Shown here: piece by piece, positions 23,901 through 31,612 of the stretch
Layout: every line of letters starts with the position of its first letter
Numbering within the stretch: position 1 is the stretch's first letter
Source of the DNA: Streptomyces zaomyceticus
Lineage (GTDB): Bacteria; Actinomycetota; Actinomycetes; Streptomycetales; Streptomycetaceae
DNA: 64,000 nucleotides
Assembly (NCBI RefSeq): GCF_014656215.1
Contig: NZ_BNBZ01000029.1
Span: forward strand, 1-64,000
Direction: 5' to 3'
Program-made: the position numbers and the translations under genes
The notes under the pieces: generated by a model
Seen by the model: only the letters and a program-made list of their open reading frames with translations
Databases searched by the model: none
Told to the model about the DNA's origin: nothing

Positions 23901-25166
23901 CTACGGCCGGTGACCGGGCCCCTGACCGGGTCGCCGATCCGGCCCCCGGCCGGGCTCGCCCCGGGGTTCGCCGGGACCGCCCGGCGGCACCACCGGCATC
24001 GTCCGGCGGCGCTCCGGCTGCCCCGCCGCCGGCCGGCTCACCGCGAGCAGCGCCATGTCGTCCGTGGACCCGCCGCCGGTGTGCAGCCGTACGTCGTCCA
24101 CGAGCGCGTCGAGCAGCTCCTCGGGGCCCGGGAAGATCCGGCCGGCCAGGCGTTCCCCCGGGTCGTAGAAGACGCCCTCCGCGTTCCGCGCCTCCGAGAG
24201 GCCGTCGGTGTAGAAGAGCAGCGTCGCGCCCGGCGGGTACGGCCGGCCCTCGGCCCGGTCCGGCCACGCCGCCAGATCGCCCATGCCGAGCGGAAGCGCC
24301 GGCTCGCCCGGCTCCAGCGTGTCCAGGCGCCCGTCCGCGTACAGCATCAGCGGGGGCGGGTGCCCGCGGTTGACGAGGCGTACGAAGCCGCCGAAGGTGC
24401 TGCCGCCGTCCCCGTGCGGGATCTCGGCGAGGACGGCGGTGGTGAACCCCTCGAAGGCGTCGAGCCCGTCCCGGCGGGTGCCCTCCCGGGCGAGGGCCCG
24501 TTCGAGGCGCTGCACCACGCCCTCCAGGGTGCGCTCCTGCTCGGCCGCCTCCCGGAAGGCCCCGATGACGACGGCGACGGCCTCGACCGCGTCCAGCCCC
24601 TTGCCCCGGACGTCCCCGAGCACCATCCGCACCCCGTAGGGGGTCTCCTGGACGGCGAACAGGTCGCCGCCGATGAACGCGTCCGCCTGCGCCGCCTCGT
24701 AACGGGCCGCGCACTGCAGCCCGCCGATCCGCTCGGCGGGCATCGGCAGCACCGCCTTCTGCGCGGTCTCCGCGATGACCCGCGCGGAGGCCAGCCGCTC
24801 GCCGCTGCGGAGCACGACCCGGTTGATGAGCAGCGCGAGCGCGGAGACCGTGAGGACGGTCAGGGTCTCCGTCAGGGAGGGGATGTCGGTGACGGTGCGG
24901 TTGTAGAGGTGCAGCCCCTCGGAGGCGAGGACGGCCGCGATCCCGGTGAGGAGCGTCGTGAGGGTCGAGAAGAAGGGCGCGGCGATCAGTGGAGCGGCGG
25001 AGAAGAGCGGCGCCGCCGTGTAGGTGGCCGGTGTCAGCAGATCGAAGAAGACGCCGCCCAGGATGATCAGCGGCGGCAGGGCCCGGATGAACTTCCGGGC
25101 ACCCCGGTACGGGCGGCGGCCCCCGCCGCCCCGCCGTCCGCCGAACGCTCCTGGGGGGTGCCCCAC
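23901..25166 (-). CDS. Membrane PP2C (SpoIIE-type) phosphatase
   Basis: A 421-residue Ser/Thr phosphatase with three or four N-terminal membrane helices (about 28-115; PPLIILGGVFFDLL, LTVLTVSALALLINR). The catalytic domain spans about 130-370 with the metal-binding Asp residues in FIGGDLFAV, VLGDVRGKG and GSTDDMALL. The C-terminal 40 residues are Pro/Gly/Arg-rich and disordered. Such proteins usually dephosphorylate anti-anti-sigma factors; no partner lies next to it. The GTG has AGGAG 8 nt upstream. Confidence 0.88.
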   Translation of the reverse strand: MGHPPGAFGGRRGGGGRRPYRGARKFIRALPPLIILGGVFFDLLTPATYTAAPLFSAAPLIAAPFFSTLTTLLTGIAAVLASEGLHLYNRTVTDIPSLTETLTVLTVSALALLINRVVLRSGERLASARVIAETAQKAVLPMPAERIGGLQCAARYEAAQADAFIGGDLFAVQETPYGVRMVLGDVRGKGLDAVEAVAVVIGAFREAAEQERTLEGVVQRLERALAREGTRRDGLDAFEGFTTAVLAEIPHGDGGSTFGGFVRLVNRGHPPPLMLYADGRLDTLEPGEPALPLGMGDLAAWPDRAEGRPYPPGATLLFYTDGLSEARNAEGVFYDPGERLAGRIFPGPEELLDALVDDVRLHTGGGSTDDMALLAVSRPAAGQPERRRTMPVVPPGGPGEPRGEPGRGPDRRPGQGPGHRP

Positions 25167-25229
25167 CTGTGCTCTCCTGCCCCGTCCCTACCAGGCCGTC
25201 TCTTCCGGAAGGGACGACCCAGGCCGCGG

Positions 25230-25264
25230 CCCGCCCGCGCCCTCCCAGGGTGGCCGCGGGCGGG
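25230..25264 (-). terminator. Likely terminator of the PLP/MFS operon
   Basis: CCCGCCCGCG and its complement (25230-25239 and 25255-25264) form a 10-bp GC stem with a 15-nt loop about 80 bp past the MFS stop. Confidence 0.5.
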
Positions 25265-25343
25265 CGGGGCGGCGACTCCCACGGGGCCGACTGGCGTACG
25301 GACCGGGGCGCGGCGGGAGCCGGGGACGGGCCGGGGGGCCGGT

Positions 25344-26567
25344 TCAGTCCGCGGCCGAAGTGCCCTCCGCGAGCCGGCCCCCGCGCGTGAGGAGCGCCAT
25401 CGCCGCCGCGCACGTCAGGCCCACCGCGCACAGCGCGAGCCATGGCACCGCCGACCAGCCGGTCACGTCGAGCAGCGCGCCCGTCCCCAGGTTTCCGAGG
25501 GTGATCCCGATCCCGCAGACCGTGTTGTAGAGCCCGTAGTGGGTGGCCACCCAGCGCCCCCGGGACAGGGCGACGACGGTGTCCATCTCGTAGGGGTAGA
25601 GCACCGCGTTCGCGACGGCGAGGACCGTCGCGCACAGCAGCAGCCCCGCCAGGCCCCGCCCCAGGGCCGCCGGGACCAGGAAGGCCCCGCCCATCAGGGC
25701 GAGTCCGAGGACCAGACACCGCTCCCGGCTCAGCCGCCGCTTGCACCAGGCCGCGATCCGCAGCTGCCCGGCGAGCGCGACGAGGGCGGAGACGACGAAG
25801 AGCGCCGTCGTGGGCCCCGTACCGCCGGCCGCGAGCGGCAGCGCCAGATAGACCTGGAAGGACAGCACGTACGAGCCGGTCATGGCGAGCGAGAAGAGCC
25901 AGAAGGTGCGGTGGGCGAGCACCGTGCGGAACTGCCCCCGTTCCTCCCCCGTCCGCGCCGGCGTCCCGCCCCGTACGGGCATGTACCGGAGCTGTACCAG
26001 GGTCAGCCCGGCGAACAGCACCGCCGCCACCCCGCACGTCAGCCGGAACGACACCCCCGTCAGGGCCACCCCCAGGAGCGGACCGAGCAGTATGCCCGCC
26101 TGGTAGTAGACGTTGAAGAGCGCGAAGGCCTCCACCCGCCGCTCCTCCCCGGCCTCCGCCGCGAGGCAGGCCCGTACGGCGGGGTTGAACAGCGCCCCCG
26201 CGAGACCGGTCGCGAGCGAGGCGACGATCAGCATCGGCAGCGACTGCGCGAAGGCCAGCGCCCCGAAGCCGGCCGTCCGCAGCGCACAGCCCGCCACGAT
26301 CAGCGGTTTGAAGCCGAGCCGGTCGGCGAGCGCCCCGCCGACGAGGAACATGCCCTGCTGGGAGAGGTTCCGGGCGCCGAGCACCAGCCCCACCGCCCAG
26401 GCGGCCATGCCGAGCCCGTCCGCGAGGTGCGCGGCCAGGAACGGCATCAGCATGTAGAAGCCGAGGTTGATGGTGAGCTGGTTGAGGAAGAGGAGCCGTA
26501 CGGCGGGTTCGAAGGTACGGCTCTGCTTCCACACGCCTCCCCGGGGAGCCGCCGCCGTGGTGCTCAA
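25344..26567 (-). CDS. MFS exporter coupled to PLP enzyme
   Basis: A 407-residue major-facilitator carrier with about twelve membrane segments. The helix 2-3 loop GGALADRLGFKPL is the MFS signature. The start is uncertain: a TTG overlapping the stop of the PLP gene (TTGA) gives coupled translation, while a GTG 11 codons later is followed by the conserved core WKQSRTFEP. Same-strand order with the PLP enzyme and a small secreted protein suggests export of the product of that enzyme, as in siderophore or metallophore clusters where a cysteine-synthase-like enzyme sits with an MFS exporter. That link is inference. Confidence 0.82.
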   Translation of the reverse strand: MSTTAAAPRGGVWKQSRTFEPAVRLLFLNQLTINLGFYMLMPFLAAHLADGLGMAAWAVGLVLGARNLSQQGMFLVGGALADRLGFKPLIVAGCALRTAGFGALAFAQSLPMLIVASLATGLAGALFNPAVRACLAAEAGEERRVEAFALFNVYYQAGILLGPLLGVALTGVSFRLTCGVAAVLFAGLTLVQLRYMPVRGGTPARTGEERGQFRTVLAHRTFWLFSLAMTGSYVLSFQVYLALPLAAGGTGPTTALFVVSALVALAGQLRIAAWCKRRLSRERCLVLGLALMGGAFLVPAALGRGLAGLLLCATVLAVANAVLYPYEMDTVVALSRGRWVATHYGLYNTVCGIGITLGNLGTGALLDVTGWSAVPWLALCAVGLTCAAAMALLTRGGRLAEGTSAAD

Positions 26568-27607
26568 CGGGCCCGCCCCGCCCGGTCCATGACCTTGCGG
26601 GTCCAGCCGTCGACGGGTGTGCCGGGCTCGTATCCGGCCGGGTCCTCCCTCACGGGTCCGGAGAGAAGGCCGTGCGCGGCGCAGAACTCGTCGTTGAAGA
26701 CGGTGTCGAAGTAGCGCTGCGGCCCGTCGGGGAAGACGGCCGCGATCCGCGTTCCGCGCGGCCGGGTGCGGGCCAGCCACCCGGCGACCAGCGCGACCGC
26801 GCCCACGCTCCAGCCGCCCGTCGCGAAGTGGCGCGAGGCCAGGCGGCGGGCCGCCCGTACCGCCTCCGCGGGGCCCACCCAGTGGATCTCGTCGAAGGCC
26901 CCGTGATCCACGTTGCCCGGGTGGATGGAGGAGCCGAGGCCGCGCATCAGCCGCTCCCCGGCGGGCAGGCCGAAGACGGTGGAGCCGACGGAGTCCACAC
27001 CGACCAGTTCGAGGGCGGGGCTGCCGGTGGCGCGCAGGGCCCGGGAGATCCCCGCCGAGTGGCCCCCGGTGCCGACCGCGCAGACGAGGACGTCGATCCG
27101 GTCGAGCTGTCCGGACAGTTCGGCGGCGAGCCCCGTGTACGCGTCGGGGTTGTCGGGGTTCCCGTACTGGTTGGGCCACCAGGACCCGTCGAGGCTCAGG
27201 AGCAGCTCGGCGACCCGGTCCATCCGGGCCTGCTGCCAGCCGCCGTGCGGGCTGGGCTCCCGTACGACATGGACCTGGGCGCCGTGGGCGGCGAGCATCC
27301 GCCGCACGATGGGTTCGAGGCCGGGGTCGGTGACGACATGGACGGGGTGGCCGTGCAGGACGCCGGCCAGTGCGAGACCGAGTCCGAGCGTGCCCGAGGT
27401 CGATTCGACGATCGGGGCGCCGGGCCTCAGCTCTCCGCGGCGGCGGGCCTGCTCGACCATGTGGAGGGCGGCGCGGTCCTTGATGCCGCCGACGTTGAAG
27501 CCTTCGAGCTTGGCCCAGTAGCCGTCGTCCGTCCACAGCACGGGGGTGTTGCCGACGGCCTGGGCGGCGAGGGACGGCAGGGCGGCGACGGGCAGCAGGT
27601 TGTTCAT
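26564..27607 (-). CDS. PLP-dependent cysteine-synthase-family enzyme
   Basis: A 347-residue fold-type II PLP enzyme. The Schiff-base lysine is Lys43 in GGIKDRAAL, the substrate loop is ESTSGTLGLGLA (about 68-79), and the PLP-phosphate glycine loop is AVGTGGHSAGI. These are the cysteine synthase/cystathionine beta-synthase features, but the loop STSGTLG differs from the TSGNTG of housekeeping CysK, so a specialised reaction is likely. The N-terminal KLEGFNVGG is shared with SbnA-like enzymes. GAGGA lies 11 nt before the ATG. It is the middle gene of an apparent three-gene operon, coupled to the MFS gene downstream. Confidence 0.85.
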   Translation of the reverse strand: MNNLLPVAALPSLAAQAVGNTPVLWTDDGYWAKLEGFNVGGIKDRAALHMVEQARRRGELRPGAPIVESTSGTLGLGLALAGVLHGHPVHVVTDPGLEPIVRRMLAAHGAQVHVVREPSPHGGWQQARMDRVAELLLSLDGSWWPNQYGNPDNPDAYTGLAAELSGQLDRIDVLVCAVGTGGHSAGISRALRATGSPALELVGVDSVGSTVFGLPAGERLMRGLGSSIHPGNVDHGAFDEIHWVGPAEAVRAARRLASRHFATGGWSVGAVALVAGWLARTRPRGTRIAAVFPDGPQRYFDTVFNDEFCAAHGLLSGPVREDPAGYEPGTPVDGWTRKVMDRAGRAR

Positions 27608-27669
27608 CAGGGGTACGTCCTCGAAGTGGGTACGCCGAAAGGGAGCCTGGTGGTGTCGTGCGACCCGGC

Positions 27670-28050
27670 TCAGTTCCGGTTCACTCCGAGGGCGATCAGC
27701 AATCGGCCCGGCTCGGGTCCGGGTCCCGCCCGGTCACGGACGCGGCGCGTACACGGATCGGCGGGGAAGACCTCGTCGTCGGCGAGGACCACGGCCGCGC
27801 CGGCGTCGGGGGCGGTGGGCCGGGGGACCGTCTGGGCGGGGAGATGGACGTCGAAGGACCAGGTGTCCCCGGGCCGCTCGCAGCCGTGCGGCAGGGCGGG
27901 GGCGGTGACGGTGGTCGTGGCGTCGCGGGCGGAGAGCGGGTGATGCCCGTGCGTCCCGTGGCAGACGCTCACGAGGAGGGCGAGGAGCGCGAGCAGGACG
28001 AGGACGGCGGGCGCCCGCCGTCGTACGTCGATCACTGTCGCGTCACGCAT
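27670..28050 (-). CDS. Small secreted or membrane-anchored protein, His- and Cys-containing
   Basis: A 126-residue protein of unknown function. A strong hydrophobic segment (about 12-30) is followed at once by the cluster CHGTHGHHPLS, then a soluble region with Cys in PHGCERPG and in PADPC, and a hydrophobic end (GRLLIALGVNRN). The His-rich cluster could bind metal. The Cys pattern and hydrophobic C-terminus resemble another small protein near 43 kb. There is no ribosome-binding site at the ATG, which lies in the loop of an inverted repeat (28041-28063). It precedes the PLP enzyme by 62 bp on the same strand. Confidence 0.6.
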   Translation of the reverse strand: MRDATVIDVRRRAPAVLVLLALLALLVSVCHGTHGHHPLSARDATTTVTAPALPHGCERPGDTWSFDVHLPAQTVPRPTAPDAGAAVVLADDEVFPADPCTRRVRDRAGPGPEPGRLLIALGVNRN

Positions 28051-28063
28051 GGTGCGCGTGACG
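28041..28063. repeat. Inverted repeat around a start codon
   Basis: CGTCACGC and GCGTGACG (8-bp arms, 7-nt spacer) flank the ATG of the small secreted protein. It could be an operator or a hairpin hiding the start. Confidence 0.6.
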
Positions 28064-28137
28064 TTACGTTGCGGCAGCGCGCGGCCGCAAAGAGGCGTGC
28101 CCGTTTTCGGACACCGTTTACTTCGGGCGGGTCGCCC

Positions 28138-28878
28138 CTACAGGTTCCGCTCCGCGTAGATCTCCATCGCGTCCCGGACGAGGACCGCGGTGCCCTCGCC
28201 GTGCTTGTCGTAGTTCTCGGTGAAGCGCGGGTCGTCGACGTACATGCGGCCGAGACCGATCACGTATTCCCTGCTCGGGGTCGTGGTGGTCGAGAGCCAG
28301 GCGACCTGGCGCCCGGCGATCGCCTGCACCTCGTCGCTGTCGGCGGCCAGACCGTCCTTGAGCGCCTGCGCGAAGGCGCGGGCGATGCCGGCCTGCTCGT
28401 CCATGAACGCCTTCTTCCCGGCGGCGTCGAGCGAGCGCCACCAGCGGTCGCCCTTCTCGTACGCGTCGCGGCCCCAGCGCTCGGTGACCTCCTCCTCGTA
28501 CCGCGTGTGATCGAATCCGTCGAACACTTCTTCCGCCATGAGTTCCTCTCCGTTCTCGGTCTTGTGGAGAGTGGTCCGCACCGCCTCGATCTGCCGCCCG
28601 ATCCGCTCCCGCTCCTGTTCGAGGAGGAGTAGATGGGTGCGCAGCGCGGCGGGCGTGTCCCGTTGACCTTCCAGGACCTCGGCGATGGCGGGCAGGGAGA
28701 GCCCGAGCTCGCGCAGCAGCAGGATGCGCTGCAGCCGCACGAGCGCCGCCTGGTCGTAGTACCGGTAACCGTTCGCGCCGATCCGGCTCGGCTCCAGCAG
28801 TCCGCGTTCTCCGTAGTGCCGGAGGGTGCGGCTGGTGGTGCCGGCTTTCCTGGCGATCTCTTGGATCGACCACTCCAT
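28138..28878 (-). CDS. TipA-like MerR-family regulator
   Basis: A 246-residue regulator. An N-terminal MerR winged helix (WSIQEIARKAGTTSRTLRHY) and dimerisation coiled coil (about 75-112) are followed by a TipAS-type antibiotic-recognition domain (about 114-246). The protein contains no cysteine at all, so the covalent thiopeptide capture described for TipA cannot occur. An internal ATG (28539) with GGAGAGGA upstream would yield the recognition domain alone (about 133 residues), as in tipA. The ATG lies 7 nt after a -10 box with no Shine-Dalgarno, implying a leaderless transcript. Downstream is the small-protein/PLP/MFS operon. Confidence 0.85.
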   Translation of the reverse strand: MEWSIQEIARKAGTTSRTLRHYGERGLLEPSRIGANGYRYYDQAALVRLQRILLLRELGLSLPAIAEVLEGQRDTPAALRTHLLLLEQERERIGRQIEAVRTTLHKTENGEELMAEEVFDGFDHTRYEEEVTERWGRDAYEKGDRWWRSLDAAGKKAFMDEQAGIARAFAQALKDGLAADSDEVQAIAGRQVAWLSTTTTPSREYVIGLGRMYVDDPRFTENYDKHGEGTAVLVRDAMEIYAERNL

Positions 28879-28885
28879 ACCGAGA

Positions 28886-28916
28886 ACGCTAAATCTTGAC
28901 GTCGCGTGAAGGTCAA
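28886..28916 (-). promoter_or_regulatory. MerR-type promoter with 19-bp spacer
   Basis: On the minus strand TTGACC (28911-28916) and TAGCGT (28886-28891) are separated by 19 bp, the over-long spacing that MerR activators untwist. CTTGAC and GTCAAG arms form an inverted repeat across the spacer. This predicts autoactivation of the TipA-like gene. Confidence 0.7.
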
Positions 28917-28984
28917 GCCGACGGGGGCCGCCCCGGGGGTGCGCGAGAGGCACACGGAAGGCGAGCGAGGGCGAGGCGCATACG

Positions 28985-29023
28985 ACGAAGGCCCGGATCC
29001 AGTGAATGGATCCGGGCCTTCGT
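28985..29023 (-). terminator. Terminator after initiator tRNA
   Basis: A perfect 16-bp stem (ACGAAGGCCCGGATCC and complement) closes a 7-nt loop 10 bp past the tRNA 3' end. Confidence 0.85.
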
Positions 29024-29033
29024 TGCTACTGAG

Positions 29034-29107
29034 TAGCGGGGACAGGATTTGAACCTGCGACCTCTGGGTTATGAGCCCAGCGAGCTACCGAGCTGCTCCA
29101 CCCCGCG
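29034..29107 (-). tRNA. tRNA-fMet(CAU), initiator
   Basis: A 74-nt cloverleaf on the minus strand with anticodon CAU. The first base pair of the acceptor is not a Watson-Crick pair (C1 against U72) and the anticodon stem ends in three G:C pairs (CTGGG-CTCATAA-CCCAG), both hallmarks of the initiator tRNA. CCA is not encoded. Confidence 0.95.
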
Positions 29108-29119
29108 TCGGTAAACACG

Positions 29120-29149
29120 ACTCTACGGCATGACCGGGGCGATCACGAA
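29120..29149 (-). promoter_or_regulatory. Promoter of initiator tRNA
   Basis: TTCGTG (29144-29149), 18-bp spacer and TAGAGT (29120-29125) lie 12 bp upstream of the tRNA. A 6-bp-arm hairpin ACGAAA-TCGG-TTTCGT (29145-29160) overlaps the -35 and abuts the stop of the rhodanese gene, perhaps as its terminator. Confidence 0.6.
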
Positions 29150-29159
29150 ATCGGTTTCG

Positions 29160-29654
29160 TCAGCAGCCGCAGTCGTCGGAGTCGACCGGCGCCGTGAGCG
29201 GGTCCGCGGCCTTCTCCGCGGGGCCCTCCCAGGTCTCGTACGCGAAGCCCTCGCGCACCCAGTACTCGAAGCCGCCGAGCATCTCCTTCACCTGGAAGCC
29301 CCGCTCGGCGAGGGCCAGCGCGGCGCGCGTGGCGCCGTTGCAGCCGGGGCCCCAGCAGTACGTGACGACCGGCACCGACCGGTCCAGCAGCTGCTCCGCC
29401 TGCTCGGGGATGAGCGCGGTCGGCAGGTGGACCGCGCCGGGGACGTGCCCCTGGTCCCAGGAGGCGGTCGACCGCGAGTCGATCACCACGAAGCCCGGGT
29501 CGGTGCCGTCGGCGGCCGCGGCGGCGAGCGTCGAGGCCACGTCGGAGACATCGGCGTGGAAGGCGAGGCTGGCGGAGAAGTACGCGGCAGCGGCGGCGGG
29601 AGAGGCCGGCGGGGTGCGGAGTACGGGGTTGACCTGCGTCGTTGTCGTCGTCAT
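29160..29654 (-). CDS. Rhodanese-like sulfurtransferase
   Basis: A 164-residue single-domain rhodanese. The active-site loop is YCWGPGCNGATRAA, with the first Cys in the catalytic position; the CWGPGCN form is typical of the GlpE/PspE-like and regulator-linked subgroup. VVIDSRSTASWDQGHVPGAVHLP is the CH2A-like motif. The C-terminal tail ends DDCGC and could bind metal or form a disulfide. The ATG follows a -10 box by 7 nt with no Shine-Dalgarno, indicating a leaderless mRNA. It is divergent from an ECF sigma factor. Confidence 0.88.
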   Translation of the reverse strand: MTTTTTQVNPVLRTPPASPAAAAAYFSASLAFHADVSDVASTLAAAAADGTDPGFVVIDSRSTASWDQGHVPGAVHLPTALIPEQAEQLLDRSVPVVTYCWGPGCNGATRAALALAERGFQVKEMLGGFEYWVREGFAYETWEGPAEKAADPLTAPVDSDDCGC

Positions 29655-29661
29655 GGTGATC

Positions 29662-29690
29662 AATCTACGGACGGTGATCACCGTGCTGAA
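29662..29690 (-). promoter_or_regulatory. Rhodanese promoter with palindromic operator in the spacer
   Basis: TTCAGC (29685-29690) and TAGATT (29662-29667) are 17 bp apart on the minus strand. The spacer is almost filled by ACGGTGATCACCGT (29671-29684), a perfect 14-bp palindrome, the best place for a repressor. Confidence 0.65.
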
Positions 29691-29809
29691 GTGATGATCC
29701 ACGGCGGTCCGGGGCATCGACCGGGGAATCCCGGGCCTTTACCGGGGGACGGAGTGGATCTCACGCATCAAGACCGCGAGAGCCGCCGACACCCCTCCAC
29801 ACCACCGCC

Positions 29810-29824
29810 CCGGTGTCACACCGG
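29810..29824. promoter_or_regulatory. Palindrome upstream of the ECF sigma gene
   Basis: CCGGTGTCACACCGG is a perfect 7-1-7 palindrome 55 bp before the chosen GTG start. It differs from the palindrome in front of the rhodanese gene, so two regulators may act in this divergent region. Confidence 0.6.
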
Positions 29825-29878
29825 AGCGGTTCCATCCGTCATGGGGACATGACGGCACGCGAACGGGGAGAACGACGA

Positions 29879-30790
29879 GTGGACCAGGAACGCGACGACA
29901 GAGAACTGCTGGCCCGGCGCTTCGAGGCCGACCGCGGCCACCTCAGGGCCGTCGCCTACCGGATGCTGGGCTCGCTCGGCGAGGCCGAGGACGCCGTGCA
30001 GGAGGCCTGGTTCAAGCTCAACCGCAGCGACGTCAGCGGAGTGGAGAACCTCAGCGGCTGGCTGACCACGGTCGTCGGCCGCGTCTGCCTCGACATGCTG
30101 CGCTCCCGCGGCTCGCGCCGCGAGGACCCGCTGGAGTACTACGTGCCCGACCCGGTCGTCCGGGTCGCCGACCGCACCGACCCCGAGCACGCGGCCGAGG
30201 TCACCGAGTCCGTCGGCCTCGCGCTCCTCGTCGTCCTGGAGACCCTCGGACCGGCCGAGCGCCTCGCGTTCGTCCTCCACGACATGTTCGCCGTCTCCTT
30301 CGACGAGATCGCCCGGATCGTGGACCGCACCCCGGCCGCCACCCGGCAGCTCGCCAGCCGCGCCCGCCGCCGGGTCCAGGACGCCACCCCCGCCGCCGGG
30401 CCCGACGCACGGCGGCAGCGGGAGATCGCCGACGCCTTCCTCGCCGCCGCGCACGGCGGCGACTTCGAGGGACTGCTCGCCGTCCTCGACCCGGACGTGG
30501 TGCTGCGCGCGGACGGCGGCCGGACCCTCGCGGCCGTCTCCAAGGTCGTCCGGGGCGCCGAGGCCGTCATCGCCCAGGCCCTCACCTACGCCAGGTTCCG
30601 TACGGGAACGCTGTGGGTCGTCGCCAACGGCGCGCCCGCCGCGCTGTCGGTCAGCGACGGACGCCCGGGCGCGCTCATGGTGTTCACCGTCGCCGGGGAC
30701 CGGATCGTCGAACTGCACATCCTGGCCGACCCGGAGCGGCTCGCCGCGCTCGACCTCTCGGAGGAGGACCTGGCCCGGGCGACGTACTGA
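29879..30790 (+). CDS. ECF sigma factor with SnoaL-like C-terminal domain (SigJ/ECF41 type)
   Basis: A 303-residue sigma factor. Region 2 is at the start (RAVAYRMLGSLGEAEDAVQEAW), region 4 at about 110-165 (LGPAERLAFVLHDMFAVSFDEIA), then a SnoaL-like domain (about 185-300; DVVLRADGGRT, FTVAGDRIVELHILADPERL). In ECF41-type proteins this fused domain controls activity in place of an anti-sigma factor. Family genes usually sit beside a carboxymuconolactone decarboxylase, oxidoreductase or epimerase; here the neighbour is a rhodanese. GTG was preferred because GGGGAG lies 8 nt upstream; an ATG 10 codons earlier lacks a ribosome-binding site. Confidence 0.9.
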   Translation: MDQERDDRELLARRFEADRGHLRAVAYRMLGSLGEAEDAVQEAWFKLNRSDVSGVENLSGWLTTVVGRVCLDMLRSRGSRREDPLEYYVPDPVVRVADRTDPEHAAEVTESVGLALLVVLETLGPAERLAFVLHDMFAVSFDEIARIVDRTPAATRQLASRARRRVQDATPAAGPDARRQREIADAFLAAAHGGDFEGLLAVLDPDVVLRADGGRTLAAVSKVVRGAEAVIAQALTYARFRTGTLWVVANGAPAALSVSDGRPGALMVFTVAGDRIVELHILADPERLAALDLSEEDLARATY

Positions 30791-30872
30791 AGGAAGCCGC
30801 CGCGGACGGCGTACTGATGAGGAGCCGACCCTGGCGCCGCACTGCGGAAGCCGCCGCGGACGGCATACCGAG

Positions 30873-30978
30873 GGAGCCGGCCCGGGCGGTACGCCGGAGG
30901 AGCCGGCCCGGGCGGTACGCCGGAGGATCCGGCCCGGGCGGCGCTCCGAGAGGAGCCGGCCCGGGCGATACGCCGAGA
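30873..30978. repeat. 26-27-bp tandem repeat, four copies
   Basis: The unit GGAGCCGGCCCGGGCGGTACG... begins at 30873, 30899, 30925 and 30952; the first two are identical. Just upstream a 20-bp block GAAGCCGCCGCGGACGGC occurs twice, 56 bp apart. The array fills the gap between the ECF gene and the convergent PAP2 gene. The unit length is not a multiple of three, so it is not coding. Confidence 0.85.
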
Positions 30979-30994
30979 GGGGCCTGACGGCCGC

Positions 30995-31612
30995 TCACTT
31001 CTCCTTGGGGGCCGTCAGGGAGGCTCCGACCACCAGGGAGGCGGCGGCGCTCGCGATGCCGAGCACGGCGCCCGCGGCGACGTCGCCCGGGTAGTGCACC
31101 CCGGTGTGGACGCGGGAGTAGCCCACGGCCATCGCCAGGATCTGGAGGGGGACGGCGGCCGGGGGCAGCACCACTCCCGCGGCGGTGGCGAAGGCCACCG
31201 CCGACGCGGTGTGCCCGGAGGGGAACGACGCGGAGTCCGGCATCGGCACATGGCGGCCCACCACCACCCGGGCCGCCTCCCGGTCCGGCCGCTGCCTGCG
31301 GACCAGGCGCTTGCCGAGCAGGTTGGCCGTGGCCGAGGCGACCGCCACGGCTCCGACACCGGCGAGGGCCGCCCGGCGCGGGCGGCCGGGCACCAGGGCG
31401 AGCGCGGCCGCGACCGCGAACGAGATCTTGGAGTGGTCGGCCGCGTGCGAGAGCCGGCGGAGGGCCGTGTCGAGCGTGGGAGTGGGGGTCGCGGCCACGG
31501 CGGCGTACACCGCGCCGTCGATCGCGCGGAGGTCCTGGAGAACGGCGCGGACGGAACCCGGGGGCGCCGCCCCGTCCGTGGTCCCGATCGCGCTTTCGGT
31601 GGTGCCGGTCAT
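30995..31612 (-). CDS. PAP2-family phosphatase
   Basis: A 205-residue membrane phosphatase of the type 2 phosphatidic acid phosphatase superfamily. The three catalytic motifs are KRLVRRQRP (about 101-109), PSGHTAS (about 131-137) and SRVHTGVHYPGD (about 166-177). Substrates of relatives include phosphatidate and undecaprenyl pyrophosphate. Its ATG overlaps the stop of the upstream lipid kinase (ATGA), so the two are translated together. Confidence 0.92.
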   Translation of the reverse strand: MTGTTESAIGTTDGAAPPGSVRAVLQDLRAIDGAVYAAVAATPTPTLDTALRRLSHAADHSKISFAVAAALALVPGRPRRAALAGVGAVAVASATANLLGKRLVRRQRPDREAARVVVGRHVPMPDSASFPSGHTASAVAFATAAGVVLPPAAVPLQILAMAVGYSRVHTGVHYPGDVAAGAVLGIASAAASLVVGASLTAPKEK

